Shown: one piece after another, positions 1 through 9,267 of the stretch
Position numbering within the stretch: the first letter of the stretch is position 1
How the letters are laid out: each line of letters starts with the position of its first letter
DNA from: Nitrospirota bacterium
GTDB lineage: Bacteria; Nitrospirota; Nitrospiria; Nitrospirales; Nitrospiraceae
Length of the DNA stretch: 47,697 nt
Reading direction: 5' to 3'
Assembly (NCBI GenBank): GCA_020027965.1
Contig: JAHRHE010000021.1
Coordinates: 1 to 47,697, forward strand
The notes under the pieces: generated by a model
What the model was told of the DNA's origin: nothing
Database searches by the model: none
The model's input: only the letters and a program-made list of their open reading frames with translations
Made by a program: the position numbers and the translations under genes

Positions 1-787
1 GGATCGGAGAGCCCACCCGCGAAGCCGAGGGGCTGGAACCCTGGGTTGGTATCCACGAGCACGTTGCCGAACTCGTCGTAGTCCAGGCGCTGCGCGACGG
101 ATCCGTCAGTCGTGTTGATGACCAGGCGCGGCGAGCCGAGATGATCGGAGACGATCCTGTACGTCACCCCGCTCTTCACTATGTAATCCGGCACATTCGC
201 TTTCGTGCCGTAGACAAATCTTGAGACGATGTTCCCAGTTCCATCGAATTCCGCGACCGGATTGAGCTGGTTCTGATACAAGAACCCTTGAGTCAGGACG
301 CCATTGACTTTCTTCCCGATTCTTCGATTCTGCCCATCCACGACGTACTCGATCGTAAAGCCCGTGGGGCCCACCACGCTCTTCAGATTCCCCAGCACAT
401 CATACGTGTAGGTCGTGGTCTGGCCGCCGACCGTCGAGCTCTGCAATTCCCCGTTCGCCGTGTAGGCAGAGGTGGTCGTCCCGTATTGGGTCAGCCGGTC
501 TTGGTTGTCATAGAAGCCGAGCGTCGTCCCACTGGACGTCGTCCTACTCAACCGATTCCCATTCGTATCGTACAGGTAACTGGCGATGACCGTCCCGTTC
601 TGCTTCACTTGGGTCAACCGTCCGGCGAGATCATACCCGTATTCCAATGTATCAGTCATTCCGCCGATCGTCTCCGTCTTTTGCGTGATCCGGCCCAACT
701 GATCCCGCGTGTAGGTCGTGCTGAAGACCGGCGAGCCACTGACATTCGCGGCGTAGCTGCTGAGTTCGCCGAAGGTGCTATAGCTTT
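1..787 (-). CDS. C-terminal RHS core of the same YD-repeat protein, in shifted frame and cut by the window edge
   Basis: Reading the minus strand in the frame one base away from the main frame gives an uninterrupted continuation from 785 to base 1. It begins SYSTFGELSSY, contains further YD repeats (YDLAGRL, YDTNGNRLSRT, YDVLGNLKSV) and reaches the RHS core signature DHLGSPRLV followed by a YDEFGNV stretch. That core normally precedes a variable toxin or tip domain, which lies beyond the window. No in-frame stop occurs, so a single missing base in the AAA at 785-787 explains the break. It could be a sequencing or assembly error or a real mutation. Little sign of decay elsewhere argues for a recent event or an error. 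Confidence 0.75.
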
Positions 788-3700
788 GTTGTCGTAGGTC
801 CGCCCCACACTCCCCGCGACGGTCCCCGACCAGGCGGTATTGGTGAGTAACGATCCGTCATAGGAATAGCTGAGAGTGCTGCCGCCAGGCGCGGTGATGG
901 TCGAGAGGTTGCCCGTCGAAGGATGGTAGGCATACGTCAGCACCTGGCTCCCCGGCAAGGTCAGCGTGCTCAAGCGGCCACCCGTTGGCTCATAGCCGAG
1001 TTGGAGGGTCTGACCATCGGGTCTGGTGACCAACGTGAGTTGCCGGTCGAGATTGTACGTGTACTGGGTATTTTTCGGGCTGAACCCAATATCCGGTGGG
1101 CTGTAATCCGATTCGAGGTCCACCGGCGTGTAGGCGAACGTGTGCGCCGGCTTCCCGGGAGGCGTAATCGCCGTCACATTCCCATTGGCGTCATACGCAT
1201 ATCCAATCTGTCGTGTGTCCGGCAGGGTCTGCGTGGTGATGCGGCCCGCGAGATCATAAGCAAAGCCAACGGTGCGGTTGAGCGGATCCTGAATGTTGAT
1301 GAGTTCATTTTTCGTGTTGTAGCTGAGCGTGGAGGTTCGTGCATCCACGCCTGTGCCCTGTGTGATGGTGGAGAGCCTTCCGAGCGAATCGTATGTGTAG
1401 GCGACTGGTTCCAAGCCCGTGACGAGTTCTTGAATGACCCGGCCTTTGGCATCGAGCGTCACGGTGCTCGTGCGATTGGCCGGTGTAGTCGTGCTCAAGA
1501 GTCGTGTCGCTTGCGTATAGGTGCTGGTGTACGTCCGGCCGTTGATGACGAGGGTATCCGTTTGTGTGCTCAAACTCAACGGATCGTTCGGATTCGACAA
1601 GGTCACCGCCCGCGTCGTGCTGAGCGTGGACGTCAGCCCGCCCGGGGTCTGGACGGTCAGCGACTTGAGGATGGGCGCCTGCATCCCCCAGCGTGGATCA
1701 CCGGTCTGCACGGTCGTGGTGACCGTGCCATCCGGCGCGGCGATGGAGGTCGTGCCGTTGGTGCCGATCACACTCGTCGTGAGCAGCCCATTGGGATCGG
1801 TGACCTTCCGCCGCAGATCTCCAATCGGTAGGTTCTCGACCTGATAGCTCTTGGTCCGGTTCAACGCCGTGCTCAGGGCGATGGTCCAGCCGGTCGCTTG
1901 CTCGGTTCGCGCCAGCGCCTTGAAGCCGGTCGCAGGATCTTGATCGTTGATCAGCCGGCCGCTGGCGTCATAGGTGTACTGGTGTAGCCCACCGCGCGGA
2001 TCTTTCAGGGTCGCCAGTATGCCGTCGGCCGAATAGGTGAAAAGGGTGCTCTCGCCAGCGGGATTCGTGAGGGAGGCGAGGTAGCCGTCGCCATGCACCG
2101 TAAGGACCGTGCGCTGCCCACCCGGCGCGACGATGGCCGTGGGGTTCCCACTGCCGTCCCGCTCGATGGTCGTGACCTTCCCGTCGGCATCGGGGATGGT
2201 GATCAAGAGCCCGGCGCTGTCGTAGCCGAACACCGCGCGGTTTGCGCTTGTCAGTGCATCGATCGTCCGCAGATGGCGCCCGGTGTTGCTGAACACATAG
2301 AGCTCGCTGCCGTCCTGGGAGGGCACCAGCAGGTCGCTGGTAGCCAGGCCCGGGAAGGGAGGGGCGATCCGACGGACGCGACCCGGGAGACCGTACGAGG
2401 GCTCCGTGGCATAGAGGGCGCCATCCTGCCCCAGACTCATCCCAGAGGGCCAGGCCATCTGCGCGGCCGCCGCCGGGCCCCCATCCCCAGTAAAGCCGAC
2501 ATCGAGAATCCCCTGGCCGGTCCCCGCCAGGGTCGTGATGAACTTGGTCTCGGCGTCAATCCAGCGGACCCGGTGATGGTTATAGCCGCCGATGTAGAGG
2601 GTGCCGTCGGTCCGGACTGTCAGACCCACGGCTTCGAGGAGTCGTGCCTGCGTCGCGGGCCCGCCATCCCCGGTCGTCCCCGGCGTATTCTCCGTCCCGG
2701 CAATGGTGGTGATGATTCCATTCACATCCACCTTCCGGATCGTATACCGAAACGTATCGTTAATATACACCGACCCATCCGGCCCGACCGCAATGCCCCA
2801 CGGGCCGGCGAGGGACGCCTGCGTCGCGGGCCCGCCATCCCCAATTGGGAAGAACCCCCCGTTCCCGGCGAACGTCTCGATGATCCCATCGGTCCGGACC
2901 CGCCGGACGCGCAAGTTCAGAATGTCCGTGATATAGAGGGTCCCGTCCGGACCCACCGCAAGCGCCCGCGTGTCGGTGCTGAGGGAGGCCGAGGTCGCCG
3001 GGCCGCCATCCCCGCTGTAGCCAGCTGTGCCGTTCCCTGCGACGGTCGTGATGAGGCCCTGGGGGTCCACCCGGCGGATGCGGTAATTGTCATTGTCGCC
3101 AATATAGAGACTGCCATCCGGGCCGAGGGCGATGCCTAAGGGGCGATTGAGTTGGGCCACCGTGGCCGGGCCGCCGTCCCCTGCAAACCCGGCTGTGCCA
3201 TTGCCCGCCACGGTCGTGATGGTCCCGTTCGGGTCCACCTTGCGCACGCGATGGTGAAGCTGATCGCCAATATACAGGCTCCCATCGGGGCCGATGGCCA
3301 GATAGTGCGGGGACAGGAGGCTCGCCTGGGTCGCCGGGCCGCCATCGCCCAAACCATCCGGCGGGTTGCCGCCGCCGGCCACGGTCGTCACGATGGGACT
3401 GAGGGCTTCCGCCTGGACCGTGGTGCCGTCTCCTCGGTAGAGCGTTCTCGTGATGGGATCGTAGGCGTGGTGGAGGGTGAGGCTCCACCCGCCGAATCCC
3501 AGCGCCTGTTGCTCCCACCCGCCATTGCGCAGCTCCCAGTCCTGCCCCAAGGCCACTTCGCGTCCCCTGGGCTGCCCCGTGACTTTGTGCACCCCGTCAT
3601 AGACGAAGTCGAGATGAATCTTCGTGCCCCGCGGGCCTTGCAGGGGCCGTCCATAGGGATCACGACCATCCGCAATGAACGTCGTCTGTTGGTTGGCAGT

Positions 3701-6700
3701 CGGGGGGAACGTCTGAACGGTGGAACGCCCCCCTTGGGTGATGATGAGCTCGATCCGTTTGAGGGATGCCGGCACCGTGGGTCCGCTTAAGGGCACGGCG
3801 ATCTGATTCGCGGCAGTCCTCCCGCGCACCCGATCGCTCACATACGACAGGCTGAACGGCGTGCCGGTCAGGGGCAGGGTTTCCCCGAGGGTCTGGTTTT
3901 CGCAGGCGATGGTGGAGGCGCGCGGGACAAGACAGGGGTCGTTAACTTTTGCATCGGGGTTCTGCGGTGAGCCGCCATTCGGTGGCGTCGCACCGGGCGG
4001 CGTTTTGGTATTGCAGGCCGACGTGGTGGTGCTGAAGTGCGTCGTGGGAATCCGCCACAACTTGCTCCCCACCGGATACTGCGCGGCGAGCTGCTGGCGC
4101 TCGGCAATGCTGAGCCCGGTGTTGTCCGCCGTCCCGTTGCCGTCAGTGTCCACGTCGGCGAGTCCACCGGTGACACTGAGAATCTGGATGACCACGCCGG
4201 TCGGCTCCGGAATCCACACGGCCCTGACCGTGTCGTAGGAGCCGATGGGCAGTGGATCGCCGCATTCGAAGTTCAAGAAATTCTCGACGTACAACACCAC
4301 CGGCTGATTGAACGTCACTCGCGTGGCGCCGGCGGCGATGGCTTCATCGACTGAGAGCTCGAGGGCATACTGGTTCAAGTTACCGGGCGGGAGGGTCGCG
4401 GGCAGGGATTGTTTGACGTTCGGCCCCACCGTGTACTCGGTGAGGCGCGTGCTCAACGTCGAGAGGGGTTGCGTGCTGCCGCCCGGCAACGTCATCGTGG
4501 CCGTGGTGCCGGCTGGAACGAACAGAGTGGCACGCCGAGTCCCCGCGGCATCCGTCACCACGCTGCCTTGCGCCACCTGCATCGTGGCGGCGTTCGCTGT
4601 CACCGTCGTGACTTGGGTATCGAGCGGAATCATGATGGCGTCGGCGGCCACCGCGAAGGTTTGCCACGGCACCTCGACCTGCCGTTGCACCGGCAAGAGC
4701 CCGGTCTTTGCATACTTCACCGTGAGCACGCCGCCCCCGTTCACGGCGAGATCGAACAGCCCGTCCGGCCGCGTGACCGTCTGCCCGAATTCCGGATGAT
4801 TGAGCACGGTCACCGTGACGCCGGGAATGGGAAAGCCGTCGCGACCTTTCACCTGACCGCGGACGACCGCGGCTTGGGTGGTCTTGATGGTGCCGGCGAC
4901 GACCCCAGTCTGGATCGGATTGGTTCCAGTGTAGAGAAACGCGGTCGAGTCCACCAAAGTGGTCCCGACCGTGCGGTTGAGCGGCGGCGCGACCGCCACC
5001 GGATCGGGCGGGAGCGGTGGCTCCCCGGGGTTGGCCGAAATGACCTTAACGGCACCGGCGGCACTGAAGGTGCCCACCGACCCCGTGATCGTCGCCGTCC
5101 CGGCCGCGACACCTTGCGCCACCCCGGCGGCGGTCACGCTGGTGCTCCCGGGCGTGGAACTCACCCAACTCACGAGACTCGTCACGTCGCTAGTGCTGCC
5201 ATCCGAAAAGGTGGCCGTCCCGCGGAACGCCTGGCTGCTGACGACCGGGAGCGTGGCCTGGGCCGGCGTCACCGTCAGCGCCGTCATGGCGATCACGGTG
5301 AAGGCGCTCGCACTCTGGGCCGATCCCCCTGGCGTCGTCACCGCAATAAGGCCCGAGGCGACCCCTGTCGGCACCAAGACGACCAGTTGGGTGGACGTCG
5401 CCGATTGCACTGCCACGAGGACGCCGCCGATCCGGACCTGGTTCCCGCTCGGCGTCGGATCGAAGTTGGTGCCCGTCACGGTGAGGAGGGTGCCGAGATG
5501 CCCGCTGGTCGGCGAGAAACTGGTGATGGTAGGTGGCGCGGACACCACGGTAAAGTTCGTCGCTGAGGTCGCTGTGCCGCCGCGGGTGGTGACGGCGATG
5601 GGGCCGGTAGTGGCGCCTGAGGGGACCGTGGCCGTGAGGCTGGTCGTGGAGGCGGCAGTCACAGTGGCCGTCACGCCGTTGAAGGTAACCTCATTCTTCG
5701 ACGCGACCGAATCGAAGTTCGTCCCGGTGATTGTGACTGGCGTGCCGGCGGTCCCGGTGGTGGGCGTGAAGCCCGTGATCGTCGGGGCCGCGACGGTGGT
5801 GAACGAAGTGGTGAAGGCGGCCATCGCGTTGCCGGCCGTGTCTTTGATGGCCGCGGACAGCGACAGCGTATAGGTCGTCCCGGCGGTGAGGGGGGCGCTC
5901 GGGACGACGAAGAGCAGCAGCCCCTGCTCGCCCGGGCTGCGGGTGACGCTCACCGTCCCACCGCCCGTGAGCGTCACGCTCGTCGCCGTGAGCGTGCGCA
6001 CATCCACGGGCTCAGAAAACCGCACGCCGAGGATCTGGGTGCGATCCACGCCCACACTGCCGCTGGGCGGCTGCACCGCCTGCACCACAGGCGAGACGGT
6101 ATCGGCGGCTGGCGGGCCGTAGTACTCGGTCGTGGCCAGGATCGTGCCGCCGGTGGTCCGTCCCCCCGTGATCAAGACCTCCCCGTAGGCCAGGAGGGTC
6201 GCGGTGTGATTCACCCGCGGGACGAGCAGCGCTTGACTCACGGGCGTAAACGTGTTCGTGGCCGGATCGAACACCTCCGCACTTGCCAGAGTTCCAGATG
6301 AATTCTCGCCGCCCAGCAGGAGAACCTTTCCGTCTGGCCTCAGCGTGGCCGTATGGCCTGCCCGTGGAGTGGTCAGCGAGTTCGCCAGCACCGTGAACTC
6401 TTCGGTTAGCGGATCAAAGATCTCGGCGGAGGCCAGCACGCCCGAGGCGTCTCGGCCCCCCGTCAGGAGGACGCGCCCGTCGGGTAACAGCGTGGCGGTG
6501 TGGTCCCAGCGACCGGTGTGCAGACCGTTGGCAAGCACGGTGAAGGTGCCTTGTTCGGGATCGTACGCCGGTTTAAAGACCACGACGGTCTGGGCATTGA
6601 ATCGTTCGACGGAGCTCAGGGCGCCGGAGGATTGGCCGCCCGTAATGAGCACGCGCCCGTCCAGCAGCGCGGTAGCCGTCTGGCCGGCGCGGAGTGTCTG

Positions 6701-7453
6701 CACGGTCGGCGAGAGCGCCTGAAAGGTCTCATCGCTGAGCCGGAACCGCTCCGTGCTGAACAGCGGGCCGAGGGTATCTTGGCCGGCGATCAGCAGCGTA
6801 TCGGTCTGAGGCAGCAGTGTGGCCGTATGCTCCGTGCGGGCGGTGGTGAGGCTGTGCGTGAGCGCCGCCGCGCTCAACGTCGCCGGATCAAACCGCTCGG
6901 CGCTGCTCAGGACCCCACCCGTGCCGGTCCCGCCGGTGATCAGCACCACACCGCTCCGTAGCAGGGTGGCCGTGTGGCCCGCTCGGGCCTGGCCGAGATT
7001 GCCCAGGTTGATCACGCCGGAGATCGTGAGCCGAATATAGCTCCCTGGGGCGCTGGCGAGCTGGACCTCCAGCGTATGGGCGCCCACCGACAGGCTCAGG
7101 GTCTTCTCAATGGTGGCGACGGTCTGGGAGAACTCGTTGGGGCCGACCACTTCGACGCCATCCACGAGCACCCGGCCTGCAGAGATTGCATCTTCAATTC
7201 TCACGCGACTGCTGCCATCGGGGTTCCCATTGATGATGTGCAGGGTGTAGGGGCTGGAGACATACGCCGGCACGGTGAAGGTGCGCTGAAAGGTGTTGGG
7301 TGCGCCGCTCGTGCGGGTGAACTGTTCTTGACCGTAGAGATTCCGATTCTGCGGGGCCGCCCAGACAAATGAAGCCGGCAGGGCAACCAGGAGCAGCGCG
7401 AGGGTCGCGATGACCAGCGGCCAACGGTTGGTTCTAGTGGAAGAGCAGCCCAC
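656..7453 (-). CDS. Giant secreted Kelch/TIG/NHL/YD-repeat (RHS-like) protein, frame broken near 785
   Basis: A 2265-residue frame that starts with GTG at 7453, with an AGGTAGG-like ribosome site just upstream. A hydrophobic stretch at about residues 12-32 ending in an Ala-rich cleavage region indicates export. In order I see: about six Kelch-like repeats of the form GHTATLLPDGRVLLTGG (about 150-450), an SbsA-type Ig domain, two IPT/TIG domains with the PTITxFxPTxG start, a BIG-like domain, a carboxypeptidase-regulatory-like domain (RGQVKGRDGFPIPGVTV), an RHS-type leader region, five NHL repeats (GDGGPATQA... then GPDGSLYIGD), then many YD repeats (YDxxGRL). This resembles a bacterial teneurin or RHS/wapA-type shell, probably surface-exposed or secreted. 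The last 40-50 residues of this frame (after RTYDN) are out-of-frame Arg/Ser-rich sequence, so the real protein continues in another frame to the left. Function unknown; adhesion or polymorphic-toxin delivery is possible. Confidence 0.85.
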   Translation of the reverse strand: MGCSSTRTNRWPLVIATLALLLVALPASFVWAAPQNRNLYGQEQFTRTSGAPNTFQRTFTVPAYVSSPYTLHIINGNPDGSSRVRIEDAISAGRVLVDGVEVVGPNEFSQTVATIEKTLSLSVGAHTLEVQLASAPGSYIRLTISGVINLGNLGQARAGHTATLLRSGVVLITGGTGTGGVLSSAERFDPATLSAAALTHSLTTARTEHTATLLPQTDTLLIAGQDTLGPLFSTERFRLSDETFQALSPTVQTLRAGQTATALLDGRVLITGGQSSGALSSVERFNAQTVVVFKPAYDPEQGTFTVLANGLHTGRWDHTATLLPDGRVLLTGGRDASGVLASAEIFDPLTEEFTVLANSLTTPRAGHTATLRPDGKVLLLGGENSSGTLASAEVFDPATNTFTPVSQALLVPRVNHTATLLAYGEVLITGGRTTGGTILATTEYYGPPAADTVSPVVQAVQPPSGSVGVDRTQILGVRFSEPVDVRTLTATSVTLTGGGTVSVTRSPGEQGLLLFVVPSAPLTAGTTYTLSLSAAIKDTAGNAMAAFTTSFTTVAAPTITGFTPTTGTAGTPVTITGTNFDSVASKNEVTFNGVTATVTAASTTSLTATVPSGATTGPIAVTTRGGTATSATNFTVVSAPPTITSFSPTSGHLGTLLTVTGTNFDPTPSGNQVRIGGVLVAVQSATSTQLVVLVPTGVASGLIAVTTPGGSAQSASAFTVIAMTALTVTPAQATLPVVSSQAFRGTATFSDGSTSDVTSLVSWVSSTPGSTSVTAAGVAQGVAAGTATITGSVGTFSAAGAVKVISANPGEPPLPPDPVAVAPPLNRTVGTTLVDSTAFLYTGTNPIQTGVVAGTIKTTQAAVVRGQVKGRDGFPIPGVTVTVLNHPEFGQTVTRPDGLFDLAVNGGGVLTVKYAKTGLLPVQRQVEVPWQTFAVAADAIMIPLDTQVTTVTANAATMQVAQGSVVTDAAGTRRATLFVPAGTTATMTLPGGSTQPLSTLSTRLTEYTVGPNVKQSLPATLPPGNLNQYALELSVDEAIAAGATRVTFNQPVVLYVENFLNFECGDPLPIGSYDTVRAVWIPEPTGVVIQILSVTGGLADVDTDGNGTADNTGLSIAERQQLAAQYPVGSKLWRIPTTHFSTTTSACNTKTPPGATPPNGGSPQNPDAKVNDPCLVPRASTIACENQTLGETLPLTGTPFSLSYVSDRVRGRTAANQIAVPLSGPTVPASLKRIELIITQGGRSTVQTFPPTANQQTTFIADGRDPYGRPLQGPRGTKIHLDFVYDGVHKVTGQPRGREVALGQDWELRNGGWEQQALGFGGWSLTLHHAYDPITRTLYRGDGTTVQAEALSPIVTTVAGGGNPPDGLGDGGPATQASLLSPHYLAIGPDGSLYIGDQLHHRVRKVDPNGTITTVAGNGTAGFAGDGGPATVAQLNRPLGIALGPDGSLYIGDNDNYRIRRVDPQGLITTVAGNGTAGYSGDGGPATSASLSTDTRALAVGPDGTLYITDILNLRVRRVRTDGIIETFAGNGGFFPIGDGGPATQASLAGPWGIAVGPDGSVYINDTFRYTIRKVDVNGIITTIAGTENTPGTTGDGGPATQARLLEAVGLTVRTDGTLYIGGYNHHRVRWIDAETKFITTLAGTGQGILDVGFTGDGGPAAAAQMAWPSGMSLGQDGALYATEPSYGLPGRVRRIAPPFPGLATSDLLVPSQDGSELYVFSNTGRHLRTIDALTSANRAVFGYDSAGLLITIPDADGKVTTIERDGSGNPTAIVAPGGQRTVLTVHGDGYLASLTNPAGESTLFTYSADGILATLKDPRGGLHQYTYDASGRLINDQDPATGFKALARTEQATGWTIALSTALNRTKSYQVENLPIGDLRRKVTDPNGLLTTSVIGTNGTTSIAAPDGTVTTTVQTGDPRWGMQAPILKSLTVQTPGGLTSTLSTTRAVTLSNPNDPLSLSTQTDTLVINGRTYTSTYTQATRLLSTTTPANRTSTVTLDAKGRVIQELVTGLEPVAYTYDSLGRLSTITQGTGVDARTSTLSYNTKNELINIQDPLNRTVGFAYDLAGRITTQTLPDTRQIGYAYDANGNVTAITPPGKPAHTFAYTPVDLESDYSPPDIGFSPKNTQYTYNLDRQLTLVTRPDGQTLQLGYEPTGGRLSTLTLPGSQVLTYAYHPSTGNLSTITAPGGSTLSYSYDGSLLTNTAWSGTVAGSVGRTYDNKAIAPSANSAATPRMSVARRSSARPTRGISWAGSRKRRRRSAE

Positions 7454-8066
7454 CGTCAGCCTACCTGGTTCTGGGTGAGGGGAGCGTCCGCCTGGGCTCA
7501 GACGGAGCCTCGCTTGTACTCTTACGGAAAGTCCCTGTCAAGCCGGAAATTCGTCTGAAGACCCCTCCTTTGGCAGAGGGCATGAAGATTGACAACCATT
7601 TCTGTTGAATCTGTCCGCCTCTGCCCGCAGAAGTTGAGGGAAAGCGGGCGGAGGAGGGAAGCGTCCCTCGATTTCCCTCGGGCCCCTGAGGCCCTCGAAG
7701 GGCGTGTCTCGTCAGATTCTTCGCAAGATACCGGGGACCCGTTGCTTTCCCGGAGCAACGGGTCCCACGAGACACGAGCAACACGAATGCGCCGGGCCGT
7801 CAGAGCCCGTTGACTTTCCAGGAGGAGGAGGAGCATCCTAGAGGGCGTTCTTGCGGTCTGGGGACTGGCCATGGTCCGAGGTCATGGGGCTGAGTCCTGC
7901 CCAGATACCGGGCTCATTTGACATCAATCTTGTCTTGCGCCTTTGTGGGGGTCTCAGTGCCCGCGAAGGCGTTGCTGTTTCAGGGTGACGCCGTCGGGAT
8001 GGGATCCTGTCCCACCTGCGGGTGGGAGCGAGGCGGGCGTTGTACTCATTTCATAAGGAGGGAGAC
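7454..8066. other. 613-base intergenic stretch, no convincing gene
   Basis: Lies between the start of the giant YD protein (leftward) and the start of the small membrane protein (rightward), so it should hold both promoters. Short open frames on both strands here have no ribosome site and no recognisable sequence. A TTGACA occurs at 7918-7923, but no good -10 hexamer follows it at the right distance. The only clear structure is the strong hairpin at 7704-7775. Confidence 0.5.
7704..7775. repeat. Strong nested hairpin with 13-bp perfect inner stem
   Basis: Inner stem GGGACCCGTTGCT (7734-7746) pairs perfectly with AGCAACGGGTCCC (7754-7766) around a 7-base loop. Next to it, GTGTCTCGT (7704-7712) pairs with ACGAGACAC (7767-7775), leaving a 21-base one-sided bulge. 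No T-run follows on either strand, so it is not a classical terminator. A related hairpin with the ACCCGTTGC/GCAACGGGT stem occurs at 14858-14885, suggesting a dispersed element. Confidence 0.7.
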
Positions 8067-8300
8067 ATGATAAAGCGCATCTTGGGCACGTTCTCAGGGC
8101 TGGCACTCGCGATGACGCCATCCTTGGCACTGGCTGAAGGGGCGACGGCGTACTCCCGAGGGAACGCGGTTGGGTATTTTGCCGCGATCGCCGCGATACT
8201 GATCTTCGGCATTCATGACACCTTTCACAAGAAGTGGCTCACGTGGGGCAGTGCCGTCGTGATCAGCGTCACGCTTTACCTGATGCTGCCGAAACAGTGA
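8067..8300 (+). CDS. Small two-segment membrane protein, unknown function
   Basis: A 77-residue protein starting at the ATG at 8067, chosen because a strong ribosome site AAGGAGGGAG lies at 8055-8064; the frame is open further upstream but without any support. Residues 1-23 resemble a signal peptide or first membrane helix (ending LALAEGA). Two more hydrophobic stretches follow (YFAAIAAILIFGI and SAVVISVTLYLML), separated by a short basic loop HDTFHKKW. No family recognised. It stands alone between the YD protein and dapB, with no clear operon partner. Confidence 0.7.
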   Translation: MIKRILGTFSGLALAMTPSLALAEGATAYSRGNAVGYFAAIAAILIFGIHDTFHKKWLTWGSAVVISVTLYLMLPKQ

Positions 8301-8378
8301 GGAGTGGGGCGATGCGAAGCGGTGAGGGAGGATTCTGGACTGGACTGAAGGTCAGCGGATGAGGCCCATGAGTCCTCC

Positions 8379-9182
8379 CTACCGCAACCCCAGCACGTCA
8401 ATCATGTCGTAGAGTCCGGGAGGTTGCTTGACCACCCACCTGGCGGCGCGCAGCGCCCCTCTGGCGAACGTATCACGGCTCTGAACGCGGTGGGTCAGTT
8501 CGATCCGTTCGCCCATCCCGCCGAACAGCACGGTGTGGTCTCCCACGATGTCACCAGCCCGAATCGCCTGGATCCCGATCTCGCCGCGTTTCCGTTCTCC
8601 GATCAGACCCTTACGGGCATAGACGCCGACCTGTTCCAGGTCCCGGCTGACGGCCCGGGCCAGGATTTCGGCCATCTTCAAGGCGGTCCCGCTGGGAGCG
8701 TCCTTCTTCAGGCGGTGATGCGCCTCGATCACTTCGATGTCATAGTCCTCGCCCAGCGTCTTCGCCATCTCCGCGATGATTTTGAAGATCAGGTTCACGC
8801 CGACGCTCATGTTCGGGGAAAAGACGCAGGGAATACTCTTGGCGACGGCTCGGAGCTCCGCAAGCTCGGAGGGAGACAGACCCGTGGTCCCAATCACCAT
8901 GGCACGCCGGTGCTGCGCGGCGATTCGGAGATGCTCGAGCGCACCGGCCGGCGTCGAAAAGTCGATGACCACCTCGGCTCGGTCAATCATGGCGGACAGA
9001 TCGTCCTGGATGAGCACACCCGCCGGCCCGCATCCGGCCGTTTCTCCGGCGTCCTCTCCGACGGACGCGTGGCCCTTGCTCTCCACCGCGCCGAAGAGCG
9101 TGAGGGCTGCTGATTCCTTCAGCAGGCAGACCAGCCTGCCGCCCATGCGGCCTGCTGCTCCCGCGACGATGACTTTAATCAT
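8379..9182 (-). CDS. dapB: 4-hydroxy-tetrahydrodipicolinate reductase
   Basis: Reduces hydroxy-tetrahydrodipicolinate with NAD(P)H in the diaminopimelate/lysine pathway, in the cytoplasm. The N-terminal nucleotide-binding glycine motif GAAGRMG is at residues 8-14, the GTTG loop near 98-101, and the catalytic EAHHRLKKDAPSGTA motif near 153-167, with His155 and Lys159 in the expected places. The 267-residue length is normal. It is the last gene of the leftward lysine/arginine run, about 85 bases after dapA, and that gap holds a REP-like palindrome. Confidence 0.97.
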   Translation of the reverse strand: MIKVIVAGAAGRMGGRLVCLLKESAALTLFGAVESKGHASVGEDAGETAGCGPAGVLIQDDLSAMIDRAEVVIDFSTPAGALEHLRIAAQHRRAMVIGTTGLSPSELAELRAVAKSIPCVFSPNMSVGVNLIFKIIAEMAKTLGEDYDIEVIEAHHRLKKDAPSGTALKMAEILARAVSRDLEQVGVYARKGLIGERKRGEIGIQAIRAGDIVGDHTVLFGGMGERIELTHRVQSRDTFARGALRAARWVVKQPPGLYDMIDVLGLR

Positions 9183-9197
9183 CTTGAATCCGTGCCT

Positions 9198-9264
9198 CGT
9201 GAAGCGTATCTCGTCCGCCGACTCTCATGCCTCACGAACGACGAGATACGAACGACGCTTCACG
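9198..9264. repeat. REP-like palindrome, copy 1 (between dapA and dapB)
   Basis: Left arm CGTGAAGCG-TATCTCGT (9198-9214) pairs with ACGAGATA (9241-9248) and CGCTTCACG (9256-9264), with a 7-base bulge between the two right-hand segments. The same 17-base left arm recurs exactly at 39422-39438, and related CTCGT/GCTTCAC pieces occur at 22699-22760. It is a dispersed intergenic palindrome family, possibly stabilising or attenuating the dap transcript here. Confidence 0.8.
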
Positions 9265-9267
9265 TTC

